Shown in pieces: positions 16,882-25,826 of a DNA stretch of 64,000 bases. Source of the stretch: a bacterium (GTDB lineage Bacteria; Chloroflexota; Anaerolineae; Caldilineales; Caldilineaceae). Below the pieces are notes generated by a model, which was not told the DNA's origin, did no database searches, and worked only from the letters and a program-made list of their open reading frames with translations. Made by a program: the position numbers and the translations under genes. The stretch spans positions 62,001 through 126,000 of the forward strand of contig WGMT01000065.1 of the NCBI GenBank assembly GCA_016124945.1, in the 5' to 3' direction. How positions within the stretch are numbered: position 1 is the stretch's first letter; every line of letters begins with the position of its first letter.

Positions 16882-18375
16882 CTAGATTTCAAAATTATAG
16901 TACGCCGCTTCCGGCAACGGCACCGGCGGGCTGTCTTCTGTGCGGATGCTCCAATCGGCCAGGTGACTGCACATTTCGGCGATGACGGGCGCGTGTGCCG
17001 GGTCCGCGGCGACGTTGGTCAGCTCCCACGGGTCGTTGACCAGATCGTAGAGTTCGTCGAGATCGCCCATTGGGTCGTGGACGTACTTCCACTGCTGGGT
17101 GCGCACCATTTTGCGCCGTCCTTCGGCCTCACGCCAGCGCAAGGATCGCATCAACGCGGCGCGGCCGTAGGGCTTGGGCAGCTTCGCCAAATCTGCCATG
17201 TGAAAAGGCGGACCACCCGCTCCGTACTCGGAGAAAGTCGCCGCCCGCGGCGCAGCCTCGGTGACGGTGGGCAGTAGCTCGCCATGCATAGACCGCGGAA
17301 TCTCAATGCCCTGGTGGTGGAGCAGCGTGGGCACAATGTCGATGAGGTTGACCATGCTGCCGTCACGCACACCCGCCGCCAGATGTCCAGGCCACGAGAC
17401 GATCAGCGGCACGTGGGTGAGGCAGTCGTAGAAGACGCCGCCTTTGGTGGTCATGTTGTGCTCGCCGGCGAAGTCGCCATGGTCGGCGCAGAAGACGACG
17501 ATGGTCTTTTGGCGCAGGCCCAGCCGCTCCAACGCGTCGAGGATCTGGCCCACGCCGTCGTCGACGAAGCGGGTCATGCCGTAGTAGCAGCCCAGCACGC
17601 CGTAGATGTCCTCTTCGCTGTCTTCTTCCATGCCCAGGATCTCATAGAGGACGCGGTTGCGCTCAGGCGCGGTGCCGTCGCTGAACTCGTCGGCGCGGTG
17701 CGGAGGCCGTTCGATTTTCTCCGGCGGGAACATTTCGGCGTAGCGGCGCGGCGCATCCCACGGTTCATGTGGATCGGGGTAGGAGACCCACAACGCAAAG
17801 GGTTCGTGGCCAAACTCCTCAAGGAAGCGCACCGTCTGCCCGCTGACGAGGCCGGTGGAGTACTCTTCCAGCGGGTGGTCGGTGACGGCGTAGCCGAAGC
17901 GCGGGCTTTGCTGGGGCATATTGCGCCGTGTAGCATGGGCAGCGTGGATCGCCTCAACGGGGCGGAACCATTCCATGCCGCGCGTCGTGGGGTCCGCGGG
18001 CAGGCCGCCGTGCCCAATCTCGCACCAGATGTCGAACAGAGCGCGGTCGCTGGCGCTGGTGAAGCAGTGATTCTTGCCGATGAGGCCGGTACGGTAGCCG
18101 TTCTGCTTCCACAGGCGGAAGGCGTGATCCTGGCCAGGCGGCATCAGCGTCTCGTTGCGCCGCCCGCCGTGACTGTGGGGGAAGCGGCTCGTCCACACCG
18201 ACACCCGAGCGGGGACACACAACGGATGTGGTGTGATGGCGTTTTCGTAGAGCACGCCGTCCTCGGCCAGCCGCGCCAACGACGGCGTCTGGCAAAACGA
18301 ATTCCCATACAAATGGCTCGCCGTCGCCTTCATCTGATCCGACATGATAAAGAGGATGTTGGGCGAATGGGACAT
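16882..18375 (-). CDS. Sulfatase (type I, formylglycine-dependent)
   Basis: 497 aa. Hydrolyses sulfate esters. The active-site signature is C53-V-P-A-R, where the cysteine becomes formylglycine. The metal-site segments NILFIMSDQ and FCADHGDFAGEH are present, and the tail has the usual WKYVHDP...LYDLVNDPWEL block. No signal peptide is evident, so a cytoplasmic location is likely. The ATG at 18375 has AAAGGA upstream; an open frame runs further up but through repeat sequence. No formylglycine-generating enzyme or anSME maturase is encoded in the window. Confidence 0.88.
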   Translation of the reverse strand: MSHSPNILFIMSDQMKATASHLYGNSFCQTPSLARLAEDGVLYENAITPHPLCVPARVSVWTSRFPHSHGGRRNETLMPPGQDHAFRLWKQNGYRTGLIGKNHCFTSASDRALFDIWCEIGHGGLPADPTTRGMEWFRPVEAIHAAHATRRNMPQQSPRFGYAVTDHPLEEYSTGLVSGQTVRFLEEFGHEPFALWVSYPDPHEPWDAPRRYAEMFPPEKIERPPHRADEFSDGTAPERNRVLYEILGMEEDSEEDIYGVLGCYYGMTRFVDDGVGQILDALERLGLRQKTIVVFCADHGDFAGEHNMTTKGGVFYDCLTHVPLIVSWPGHLAAGVRDGSMVNLIDIVPTLLHHQGIEIPRSMHGELLPTVTEAAPRAATFSEYGAGGPPFHMADLAKLPKPYGRAALMRSLRWREAEGRRKMVRTQQWKYVHDPMGDLDELYDLVNDPWELTNVAADPAHAPVIAEMCSHLADWSIRTEDSPPVPLPEAAYYNFEI

Positions 18376-18407
18376 TGTAGGTCCTTTCTGGAGATTTCGG
18401 GTGGAGG

Positions 18408-18523
18408 GGTGATCGGTGATTAGGCTTGTCAAGTGGTCAACGAAGGGACGTGCAATCGCCTTTTCGGGTACTCGGTTACACCAATTTGTACCCGAACGCG
18501 GAGGCCCAATCACCAATCACCTT
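18408..18523. repeat. Heptamer-word hairpin between two sulfatase genes
   Basis: The left arm gtgatcggtgattagg and the right arm cccaatcaccaatcacc enclose an inner CGGGTAC/GTACCCG stem. It occupies nearly the whole 150-nt gap inside the operon. Confidence 0.65.
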
Positions 18524-18525
18524 CC

Positions 18526-19947
18526 TCAGAACCCCCGTGGATCCATCTGAAACGGCGTCACGTCGGCGGTTTGGATCAGCCAATTGAGCATGCGCTGTTC
18601 GAGTTGTTGTTGGACGGCGCTGTGTTCAGGCGCGCCGTGTTGGTTGTGCAGTTCCTGGGGATCGGCGACGAGATCGTAGAACTCGCAGACGCCCGTGGGC
18701 CGCTGCACGAGTTTGTGCGTGGCCGTGCGCAACATGGTGACACGCCCAACGCTGTCGGGGTGCGTTTGTTGGAGTTGGCCTTTGGGATAGTAGATGTGGC
18801 TGCTGCTGCGGGCGAATTGATCGCGGTTGGCGCGGCCCTCGAAGTTGTGCGGCTCGTGACGGGCGTAGCCCCCTTCGCAGAAGACGGCGCGGTCGGGGTC
18901 GCTGGGCGCGCCGTTCAGTTGGGGGACAAGCGACTGCGCAAAATGGGTGTGCTGCGCTTCGATGCCGGCCAGATCCAGCGTCGTCGCCATGATGTCGAAG
19001 AGCTCCACCGGCTCGGCCACGGTGTGTCCGCGTGCGCCGCCGGGGATGCGGGCAATCAGCGGCACGCGGGTGATCACGTCTTCCACGGCGCTGGGCCACT
19101 TCTCCACCAGGCCGTAGTCACCGGCATAATCGCCGTGATCGGAGAAGACGAAGATCGCCGTCTCCTCGGCCAGGCCACTTTCGTCCAGCGCTTCGAGCAG
19201 ACGGCCCAACAGCCAGTCGATAAAGCCGGTCATGCCCAGGTAGACGGCCTGGATCTTACGCAGCACAGATTCATCGATCTGGTCGAGACGGCGCGTCTGG
19301 CGGATCAACTCGTGGAAGTCAGGACGGTCGGGCAGATCGGCGGGGCGCAGCGGCGGCAGATCGTCAGGATCGATCTGATCGTGCCACGGCTGCAGCGCGG
19401 AATAGGGACAGTGGGGGAAGGTGAGCGGCAGGTAGAGGATGAACGGATCTTCCGGCTGGCTGCGCAGGAAGTCGATACCCGCTTGCACGTTGGCGTAGTC
19501 GCCATGATCTTCGAGGACGTCGGCGTATGGCTCGTAGAGGAAGCTGTAGTAGCGCGGATCGTCCTCGGCGAAGGGGTTGGGGCCGAATTTGCCCTTGCCG
19601 CGGCTCTCTGCCACGTCCACGCTGTCGGCGAAACTGCCGGGAGAGAGCAGATCGTTCTTGCCGTACCAGTGGACGGTGTAGCCCTTCTGCTTGAGATAGC
19701 GCAGCAGGTTGGGTTCATCGGGGCGCAGCATGTGCCAGAGGGTGCGGTGTCCGCGCACGTGGGGGTACCAGCCCGTCATCATCGAGCAGCGCGACGGCGT
19801 ACACACCGAATGCTGCACGTGACATTGGTCGAAGCGCACACCGTCGGCGGCCAGCGCGTCCATGTTGGGCGTCTGCACCAGCGGATGTCCGTAACAGCCG
19901 ACGCTTTCGGCACGCAGTTCGTCGGGCATAAAGAATATAAAGTTCAT
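18526..19947 (-). CDS. Sulfatase (type I)
   Basis: 473 aa. The active-site motif is C49-T-P-S-R in the context QHSVCTPSRCSMMTG. The N-terminal metal motif is the variant FIFFMPDELRAES, and FSDHGDYAGDYG gives the second metal segment. The C-terminus carries the family TATHKLVQRP...LYDLVADPQEL. It overlaps the upstream sulfatase by four bases, so the two are translationally coupled. The three sulfatases are clearly diverged from one another, implying different sulfate positions or sugars. Confidence 0.88.
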   Translation of the reverse strand: MNFIFFMPDELRAESVGCYGHPLVQTPNMDALAADGVRFDQCHVQHSVCTPSRCSMMTGWYPHVRGHRTLWHMLRPDEPNLLRYLKQKGYTVHWYGKNDLLSPGSFADSVDVAESRGKGKFGPNPFAEDDPRYYSFLYEPYADVLEDHGDYANVQAGIDFLRSQPEDPFILYLPLTFPHCPYSALQPWHDQIDPDDLPPLRPADLPDRPDFHELIRQTRRLDQIDESVLRKIQAVYLGMTGFIDWLLGRLLEALDESGLAEETAIFVFSDHGDYAGDYGLVEKWPSAVEDVITRVPLIARIPGGARGHTVAEPVELFDIMATTLDLAGIEAQHTHFAQSLVPQLNGAPSDPDRAVFCEGGYARHEPHNFEGRANRDQFARSSSHIYYPKGQLQQTHPDSVGRVTMLRTATHKLVQRPTGVCEFYDLVADPQELHNQHGAPEHSAVQQQLEQRMLNWLIQTADVTPFQMDPRGF

Positions 19948-21413
19948 GACCGCAACCCCTCAGCCGGCCCCCAGGGCGCAAGACCGACGGTGCCGTAGGG
20001 GTTGAAGATGATGTCGTTTTCCTTGGCAGCGAAGCGCCACATCTTGCCCACAAGCTCTTTTTTAATCTCGGTGTAGGCCGGGTCCTCGGCCACGTTGACC
20101 ATCTCGTGCGGGTCATTGCGCAGATCGTAGAGTTCGTCGAAGTCGAAGCCGTTGTAGACGTACTTGAACTCGTGGGTCATCACGGCGCGCTGGCTGTAGT
20201 AGAGTTCTACGCCGTTGCATTGGGTGTAGAGCGCGTCGGGCCACCACGTGGGGACCCGTCCTTGTATCACGGGCAGCAGGCTGTTTCCGGTTAGATCGTC
20301 GGGCGGCTCGATTTCGGCCAGTTCGAGGAAGGTAGGCGCGAAATCGGCCAGCGTGACGATGGCGTCGATCTCGCGGCCAGGATTGGGGATTCCTTTGGGC
20401 CAGCGCATGATACAGGGGACGTGATACGCCTCGCGGAACGCGGGGACGCCCTTGAGGTATAGCCCGTGTGCGCCACAGTAGTCCCCATGATCCGAAAGGA
20501 AGACCACCAGCGTATTGGCCGCCTGACCGGTGGCGTCCAGCGCGTCGAGGACCTCGCCCAGCATGGCGTCTTGCATCGTGCAGAAGGCCCAGTAGTGGGC
20601 GATAGACTCACGCACTTCGTCCTCGGTTAGCTGGTCCCAGAGCTGGCGGCGCATTCGCTGGTAGAGGCGCGGCTTGTCTTCCAGGGTGTCGCGATAGCTT
20701 TCAGGAAGCTCAATATCGGCGGGGTTATACATGTCCACGAATTTCTTGGGCACGTTGAAGGGGTCATGCGGCCCAACAGGACCGACAAAGAGCGCCCATG
20801 AATCGTCGGTGTATTGGAGATCGTGGATCGCGCCCACGGCGCGGCTCACCACTTTGTAGTCGTGAGAATCTTCATAGCCCTTGGGGCCGGCGTCGGGCAG
20901 CGTGTCGTAGACGACAAAGTCGCCCCAGCCCGGGCGCTGGATGTGTCCACGTTGGCGTTCGCCCTCTTCGGTATAGGCGTCGGCATCGCGTCGCCAGTCT
21001 TCGATGGTGCGGCCGTGGTTGGTGCCCTTGGTGGCGGTGGTCACCAGTTCCGTCCAGCCGCGGTCGGATGGGTTCTCGGCGGCGCTGACGTGCCACTTAC
21101 CGCTGAAAATCGTGCGGTAGCCCACCTCGCGCAGTTGTTCGCCGAAGGTGATCACGCCGGGGTTGAGCTCGGTATGGATGGCGGCGCTGTTGAAAATGTT
21201 GTTGTAGATGCCGTGGCGACTTGGGTAGAGACCTGTAAAGAAGGTCGCCCGCGACGGACAGCAATGGGGCGACGGTGTGTAGCAGTGGCGGAAGCGCACA
21301 CCCTCGGCGGCCAGTCGGTCGGCATTGGGCGTCTTGCAGGGGTGGCCGGGTTCGACCACCTGTCCCTGCTCCTGGTCGGTCATGAAGATCAGAATATTGG
21401 GTCGGGCGGGCAT
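19944..21413 (-). CDS. Sulfatase (type I), first gene of the operon
   Basis: 489 aa. The active-site motif is C51-C-P-S-R (PSPHCCPSRATFFTG). Metal-site segments are NILIFMTDQEQ and FLSDHGDYCGAHG. The tail has FKYVYNGFDFDELYDLRND. AGGA lies upstream of the ATG. It is preceded by a promoter-like sequence facing left (21454-21481) and is divergent from the histidine kinase gene, which could be involved in regulation, although nothing in the sequence shows that directly. Confidence 0.88.
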   Translation of the reverse strand: MPARPNILIFMTDQEQGQVVEPGHPCKTPNADRLAAEGVRFRHCYTPSPHCCPSRATFFTGLYPSRHGIYNNIFNSAAIHTELNPGVITFGEQLREVGYRTIFSGKWHVSAAENPSDRGWTELVTTATKGTNHGRTIEDWRRDADAYTEEGERQRGHIQRPGWGDFVVYDTLPDAGPKGYEDSHDYKVVSRAVGAIHDLQYTDDSWALFVGPVGPHDPFNVPKKFVDMYNPADIELPESYRDTLEDKPRLYQRMRRQLWDQLTEDEVRESIAHYWAFCTMQDAMLGEVLDALDATGQAANTLVVFLSDHGDYCGAHGLYLKGVPAFREAYHVPCIMRWPKGIPNPGREIDAIVTLADFAPTFLELAEIEPPDDLTGNSLLPVIQGRVPTWWPDALYTQCNGVELYYSQRAVMTHEFKYVYNGFDFDELYDLRNDPHEMVNVAEDPAYTEIKKELVGKMWRFAAKENDIIFNPYGTVGLAPWGPAEGLRS

Positions 21414-21453
21414 TGGGATGTCCTATCCGTGTGGTGAATGTGGGTTCGTCTTC

Positions 21454-21481
21454 ATTGTACCGATTTGGCGGGGATTGTCTA
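21454..21481 (-). promoter_or_regulatory. Promoter for the sulfatase operon
   Basis: On the minus strand TAGACA and TACAAT are separated by 16 nt, ending about 40 nt before the first sulfatase start. Confidence 0.5.
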
Positions 21482-21525
21482 CCAGGGGGGAAGAACCGGT
21501 GTAAGAACGTCCACAACACAGGGCA

Positions 21526-21534
21526 TGCTATAAT
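21526..21534 (+). promoter_or_regulatory. Extended -10 promoter upstream of the histidine kinase
   Basis: TGCTATAAT occurs 178 nt before the kinase ATG, giving a long leader. No convincing -35 is visible. Confidence 0.45.
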
Positions 21535-21711
21535 TTGCTCAACACACCTTCACTATCCGCCATGTTCCGCTTTCGAGATTCCCGCATCGATCTCTGTTTT
21601 TACATTTTCTTCAGCGTCAAATGTATAACGAAATTAGCGCGTTGATGAGCGAAGACTCGACTGTTTAGGCGTCTTGCGTTATCGTCAATCGCCCGTTCAG
21701 ACAACTGTGCC

Positions 21712-22959
21712 ATGCCATATAAAATTTTGGAGCCAATCGACATTCTACAGATACAGCATGTCATCGACACGCTTGAAGCCGATATTGTGGCACGTGATCA
21801 GATGGCCACTGCGTTGGCATTGAGGAATGCCGAGCTACATGACGAATTACAGCGACGGCTGGCCGAAAGTGAGAGTTTTGGCCGTGTGCTGGTGAGCCTG
21901 CTTCAAAAAACCGTGCTGGAACAGGTACTCAATACCGTCTGTACAGAGGCGCAAGGGTTGATCGGCGCAACCGGCAGCGCCATTTTGCTGCTCACGGATC
22001 AGGCCTCGCTTGAGGTAAAACACAGGCTGGGCCGTCCGATTTCCGGCGTCGAACGCCTGCCGGTCGCCGGTTCGTTGGCTGGGCAGGTGGTGCGCAAGGG
22101 AGAGCCGGTGCGCGTGAACGATCCTGTCCTCATGGCAGATGCACAGATCTATCAATGGCCGACCGATCTGACGGCGTTGCTCACCCTGCCGTTGCATGTC
22201 AATGGCGGCATTATCGGCGTGTTGGACGTGGTCAACAAGGTGGGGGGATTTACCGACGAAGATGTTCGTGTGATGTCGGTTTTTGCCAACCAGGCGGCTA
22301 TGGCAATCGAGCATGCCCGTCTTCAGCATCAGGCAGAACAGATGGCTGTGCTTGAAGAGCGGCAACGTTTGGCGCGCGGCATGCACGATTCGGTGACACA
22401 GTCGCTCTATAGCGTAACACTTTATGCCAACGCTGCGGCGCTGGCGCTGGCTGCAGGCAAAGGCGAGGTAGCCGCCGAGTATCTCTCTGAGCTGCAAGCG
22501 ACGGCCCAGGAAGGGATGCGCGACATGCGCTTGCTCATCTTTCAATTGCATCCGCCCGTCCTCGAAGCGGAGGGATTGGTGGCAGCGTTGCAGGCACGTC
22601 TGGCTGCGGTTGAAGAACGCGGCGGACTGCAAACCTACTTGCGCGTTGAAGGCGAAAGGCGTTTACCCATCTCCATCGAGGAAGATCTCTACTGGATCGC
22701 GCAAGAAGCCCTCAACAATGTACGCAAACATGCCGCCGCCCACAATGTCACCGTGCATCTCCAGTTCACAGCGGCAACCGTTCGTCTTGAAGTAATCGAC
22801 GACGGCGTAGGCTTCGATCCAGATGCGGCCCGCACCGAAGGACGTGGCAGCGGCGGGTTGCGCAGTATCGCCGACCGGACAAAACGACAGGGGGGGACAT
22901 TACAGTATGAAAGTAGCCCCAACCAGGGAACACAGCTAAGGGTCGAGGTGACATTGTGA
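21712..22959 (+). CDS. GAF-domain sensor histidine kinase (NarL/DesK type)
   Basis: 415 aa, with no membrane segments, so cytoplasmic. There is an N-terminal coiled-coil-like helix (to about residue 60) and a GAF domain (about 65-210). The HisKA_3 dimerisation box ERQRLARGMHDSVTQSLYS has the phospho-accepting histidine at position 225, followed by a HATPase domain (WIAQEALNNVRKHA, DDGVGFD, GSGGLRSI). It would sense a small ligand or redox state through GAF and phosphorylate the regulator encoded immediately downstream (GTGA overlap). It is divergent from the sulfatase operon. Confidence 0.9.
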   Translation: MPYKILEPIDILQIQHVIDTLEADIVARDQMATALALRNAELHDELQRRLAESESFGRVLVSLLQKTVLEQVLNTVCTEAQGLIGATGSAILLLTDQASLEVKHRLGRPISGVERLPVAGSLAGQVVRKGEPVRVNDPVLMADAQIYQWPTDLTALLTLPLHVNGGIIGVLDVVNKVGGFTDEDVRVMSVFANQAAMAIEHARLQHQAEQMAVLEERQRLARGMHDSVTQSLYSVTLYANAAALALAAGKGEVAAEYLSELQATAQEGMRDMRLLIFQLHPPVLEAEGLVAALQARLAAVEERGGLQTYLRVEGERRLPISIEEDLYWIAQEALNNVRKHAAAHNVTVHLQFTAATVRLEVIDDGVGFDPDAARTEGRGSGGLRSIADRTKRQGGTLQYESSPNQGTQLRVEVTL

Positions 22960-23618
22960 TTCGAGTCTTGATTGTTGACGACCATGCCATTGTGCGCAAG
23001 GGCATTCGCGCTTTGCTTTCCGAATCAGGCGGTTTTGAGATCGTGGCCGAAGTAGCCGACGGCCAGGACGCCGTACACCAGGACCTGGAAACGCAGCCCG
23101 ACGTCATCCTGATGGATCTCTTGATGCCGGGGATGGGTGGCATTGAAGCAACGCGCCAGATTACCAGCCAGCGCCCCGGTGCACGCGTCCTCGTATTGAC
23201 CAGCTTTGCCGCGGACAACAAACTCTTCCCCGCCATCAAAGCTGGCGCTGTAGGCTACTTGCTCAAAGATTCCTCGCCTGATGATCTTGTGCGGGCCATT
23301 CGTCAGGTGCATCGGGGGGAACCGGCACTCCATCCCATCATCGCGCGCAAGCTGTTGCAAGAAGTCAAACAAGCGCCTGAACTGGAAGCGCCCCCCGAGT
23401 CGCTAACTGAGCGCGAAATGACAGTATTACAGTTCGTCGCCCAAGGGCTGAGCAATCAGGCGATTGCCGACGAATTGATCGTCAGTGAATCCACCGTGCG
23501 TGCACATGTCAGCCGAATCCTAGGCAAACTTCACCTGGCCAGCCGTACCCAGGCGGCGCTCTATGCCGTGCGCGAAGGGTTAACCGGTGAAAACACCGAG
23601 GCCCCCGAAGATGGATAG
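22956..23618 (+). CDS. NarL/LuxR-family response regulator
   Basis: 220 aa. Receiver domain with the acidic pair in LIVDDH, phosphorylation site D54 (VILMDLLMPG) and lysine in LLKDSSP. The C-terminal LuxR-type HTH reads LTEREMTVLQFVAQGLSNQ and AIADELIVSESTVRAHV. GTG start overlaps the kinase stop by four bases, so the pair is coupled. Target genes are not identifiable from the sequence. Confidence 0.92.
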   Translation: MIRVLIVDDHAIVRKGIRALLSESGGFEIVAEVADGQDAVHQDLETQPDVILMDLLMPGMGGIEATRQITSQRPGARVLVLTSFAADNKLFPAIKAGAVGYLLKDSSPDDLVRAIRQVHRGEPALHPIIARKLLQEVKQAPELEAPPESLTEREMTVLQFVAQGLSNQAIADELIVSESTVRAHVSRILGKLHLASRTQAALYAVREGLTGENTEAPEDG

Positions 23619-23656
23619 CCGACAGGCATGAATCAATTCGCCTACATCAAAAAGAC

Positions 23657-23688
23657 ACAAAAGGCCGCCCATTGGGTGGCCTTTTGTT
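23657..23688 (+). terminator. Terminator after the two-component pair
   Basis: An ACAAAAGGCC...GGCCTTTTGT stem (with one internal G-T) and a 4-nt loop, followed by TTTT. Confidence 0.8.
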
Positions 23689-23809
23689 TTGGCTATCAGA
23701 TCGGTTTCGCCAACGACTGGTGTGAAGCTTTCCGCTATGATGGTAAGCAGAATCAGAAAAGCGATAGATGATGTCTGGCTTTCATGGTCAAAAACAGGAG
23801 AACCACGTG

Positions 23810-23929
23810 ATGACAGAAAACAAGCAATCAACGCCGAAAACATCAACAAAAAAACGTTCCAAAGGATATCGGAAGTATATACGCCAACAGAAGCAAGCCG
23901 CCCGCAAGCTCGGTGGTTCTCGTACTTGA
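23810..23929 (+). CDS. Small basic protein, 39 aa
   Basis: The ATG has AGGAG about nine bases upstream and opens a short frame rich in Lys, Arg, Thr and Ser, beginning MTENKQSTPKTSTKKRSKGY and ending QAARKLGGSRT. It is highly basic, with no hydrophobic stretch. I do not recognise it. The good ribosome site and the position 64 nt before the next gene support it as real; an RNA- or ribosome-associated role would be speculation. Confidence 0.5.
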   Translation: MTENKQSTPKTSTKKRSKGYRKYIRQQKQAARKLGGSRT

Positions 23930-23992
23930 GACGGCGGTTACGCCATATAGCCACCGGACCATCATTGCCCATATTCGCTCAGGAGGAATGAC

Positions 23993-24466
23993 ATGACCCA
24001 GCACCGTGCAGGCATTGAACGTGAAGAGAGATCGAACAACGACAACCGTGCTCGCAAGCCCATTCCGGCTGTACAACCAGCCCCCGCCGAAGCGAAAAAG
24101 CCTGGCCTGCGCCAGCGCTGGGATTCCGTCCAAACCTCGAAGACGATGGTTTTCTGGTTGATGCTTGGGGTGATCGCACTCACCATATTCGTCGGCTTTC
24201 GTTGGGGCGGATGGGTGACCAGTGCGTCGGCTCAGAGTGCAGCAAACAGCACAGCACAGACAGCCGTCGTGGCACGCCTGGCGCCGATGTGTGTAGCGCA
24301 GTTCAACCTGGATCCTGCAAAAGACACGAAACTTGTAGAGTTACAGGGCACGAGCACCTTCCAACGGTCCGCCTACGTCAAAGCGCAAGGATGGGCGACC
24401 CTGCCGGGCGAGACAACCCCCGACAACAAGGTGGCAGAAGCCTGTGCCAGGTTGTTGGTCGAGTAA
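23993..24466 (+). CDS. Single-pass membrane protein with conserved C-terminal domain
   Basis: 157 aa. A charged cytoplasmic N-terminus (about 45 residues) is followed by one transmembrane helix (MVFWLMLGVIALTIFVGF), then a GGWVT motif and an exported domain with VVARLAPMCVAQFNLDP and a WATLPGETTPDNKVAEACA ending. Two cysteines in the exported part could form a disulfide. Similar hypothetical proteins with the FxWGGWVT pattern occur in Proteobacteria. Function unknown. AGGAGG precedes the ATG. Confidence 0.75.
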   Translation: MTQHRAGIEREERSNNDNRARKPIPAVQPAPAEAKKPGLRQRWDSVQTSKTMVFWLMLGVIALTIFVGFRWGGWVTSASAQSAANSTAQTAVVARLAPMCVAQFNLDPAKDTKLVELQGTSTFQRSAYVKAQGWATLPGETTPDNKVAEACARLLVE

Positions 24467-24498
24467 AGAAACGCTGAACTGTTACTTGATACGTCTTC

Positions 24499-24527
24499 AG
24501 AAAACCCGTCCTTGTGATGGGTTTTCT
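24499..24527 (+). terminator. Terminator after the membrane protein gene
   Basis: An AGAAAACCC...GGGTTTTCT stem with a small bulge and a 5-nt loop. Confidence 0.65.
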
Positions 24528-24567
24528 ATTTCGATTTCAGAACTTCAAGCAGAAGAGGAAAACACCG

Positions 24568-24846
24568 ATGACCGAACTTAAGCCCAAAGCTTGGCACGAA
24601 CAGTTTCTGGCCAACGCAGACAAGGTTAGAATCATCCAAGCCTTGAATGACGGAAAAGAGCAAGAAATTACAAAGCTGGCAACTGCTCTCGCCCGCCAAT
24701 CCTCCTTGTTCGCAGACTTTGCAACCCAATGGAAGATGCGCGTCTCTGAACTCGATATCAGGTTGAGCAACGATTTTTACATGCGGCAGATCTATGTTGG
24801 GCGCAGGGCTCAATCCAAAGGCCCCAAAGCAGAAGAAGTTAGCTAA
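24568..24846 (+). CDS. Hypothetical protein, 92 aa
   Basis: Starts MTELKPKAWHEQFLANADK. The upstream in-frame ATG lies within the terminator, and this ATG has AGAGGAAA at about the right distance. The protein is helical and charged, with no signal or membrane segment; QITKLATALARQS-like helices dominate. I do not recognise the family. Confidence 0.6.
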   Translation: MTELKPKAWHEQFLANADKVRIIQALNDGKEQEITKLATALARQSSLFADFATQWKMRVSELDIRLSNDFYMRQIYVGRRAQSKGPKAEEVS

Positions 24847-24891
24847 CTATCTAACCCCGCTACCGAAAATTCAGTTGAATGGAGTACGCAC

Positions 24892-25269
24892 ATGCAAATG
24901 CAACAAATCGATACATCCCCAGCCTATCAAGCGGCACAGGACGAGTTAACCCGCATTGAAAGACGCCGCGATCCCGAACAAGGACGCTGGCAAGAGTACT
25001 ACCGCCTGGTGGTTGATTGCCTGCGCTATTTTTTGGCACAAGAGCACAAAGTTCGAACCGCCAATCGTTCTGTGACAGAGATGCAACAGGCTTTGCGCCG
25101 TTCAACACTCTCCTCAGCGCAGACACAGCCGTTGCTCGATCTGCTGGCCGAGAACGACACGGTTCAAATGGCCACCTACCTGCCTGGCCCAACCCAGGGT
25201 CGCCAGTTGATCGGGCGCGCCCGCACCATGATTGATCAGATGGCGCAGGCATCCACATCAACCGCATGA
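24892..25269 (+). CDS. Hypothetical helical protein, 125 aa
   Basis: Mostly alpha-helical, soluble and without membrane segments. Recognisable stretches are RWQEYYRLVVDCLRYFLAQE and STLSSAQTQPLLDLL. The start ATG is preceded by GGAG (TTGAATGGAGTACGCAC). It follows the 92-aa gene by 45 nt and may be in the same transcript. Function unknown. Confidence 0.6.
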   Translation: MQMQQIDTSPAYQAAQDELTRIERRRDPEQGRWQEYYRLVVDCLRYFLAQEHKVRTANRSVTEMQQALRRSTLSSAQTQPLLDLLAENDTVQMATYLPGPTQGRQLIGRARTMIDQMAQASTSTA

Positions 25270-25282
25270 GATCGGAATTCTC

Positions 25283-25771
25283 TTAAACTGTGGGTGTCAC
25301 CGCTTCTAAGAGGTCATTGGTGGGGCAGCCCTTCAGGAGAAAAGCATCGGCTCCGGCCAGCAGGACGGCAGAACGGTCTGTGGCATACATGGTAAGGACC
25401 ACGATTCGGATCTCCGGCCACTGGCTCTTAATGAGCCGAATCACTGTCAGCCCGTCCAATTTCGACTCTGGACGGGCTGATTTTGTAGATGACCAGGGTG
25501 CTGAAGGTATCGCTGCATTGTGGGTGGGCAGATCGAGCACAACGACGTCCGGATGCAATGCCTGCACCTGCTGCACAGCTTGTTGGCCGTCGTTGGCTTT
25601 GCCCACAATCTCAATAACAGCCGCTGTGCAGTTGGCAGTGTGCCGGCGCAGCTCCGTCAACAGCGCTTCCAGGCTCTGCCGTACCCGCGGCTGGTCATCG
25701 GCAATGAGCAGACGAATCGATGCCAGATGACACTTTGAATCCTCTGTGCTTTTGCTTGAGAATTGGCTCAT
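25283..25771 (-). CDS. Stand-alone response-regulator receiver protein with a loop insertion
   Basis: 162 aa. A receiver domain (SIRLLIADDQPRVRQSLEALL; phospho-acceptor region VVVLDLPTH; VVLTMY; FLLKGCPTNDLLE) has no output domain. Between the phospho-aspartate strand and the next helix there are roughly 25 extra residues (AAIPSAPWSSTKSARPESK), an unusual insertion close to the active site. The start is ATG 25771, with a GGGGAAG ribosome site. It converges on the 125-aa gene. The partner kinase is unknown. Confidence 0.75.
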   Translation of the reverse strand: MSQFSSKSTEDSKCHLASIRLLIADDQPRVRQSLEALLTELRRHTANCTAAVIEIVGKANDGQQAVQQVQALHPDVVVLDLPTHNAAIPSAPWSSTKSARPESKLDGLTVIRLIKSQWPEIRIVVLTMYATDRSAVLLAGADAFLLKGCPTNDLLEAVTPTV

Positions 25772-25826
25772 GAGGCTTCCCCTAGTTGCATCTTCCCAAG
25801 CACAACGCGTACTTGATGATGCAGGT

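Noticed and set aside
23689..23991. A 100-codon plus-strand frame overlapping the small basic gene
   Set aside because: Composition is unlike a protein, it starts in a terminator region and lacks a ribosome site. The 39-aa frame in another phase has a good one.
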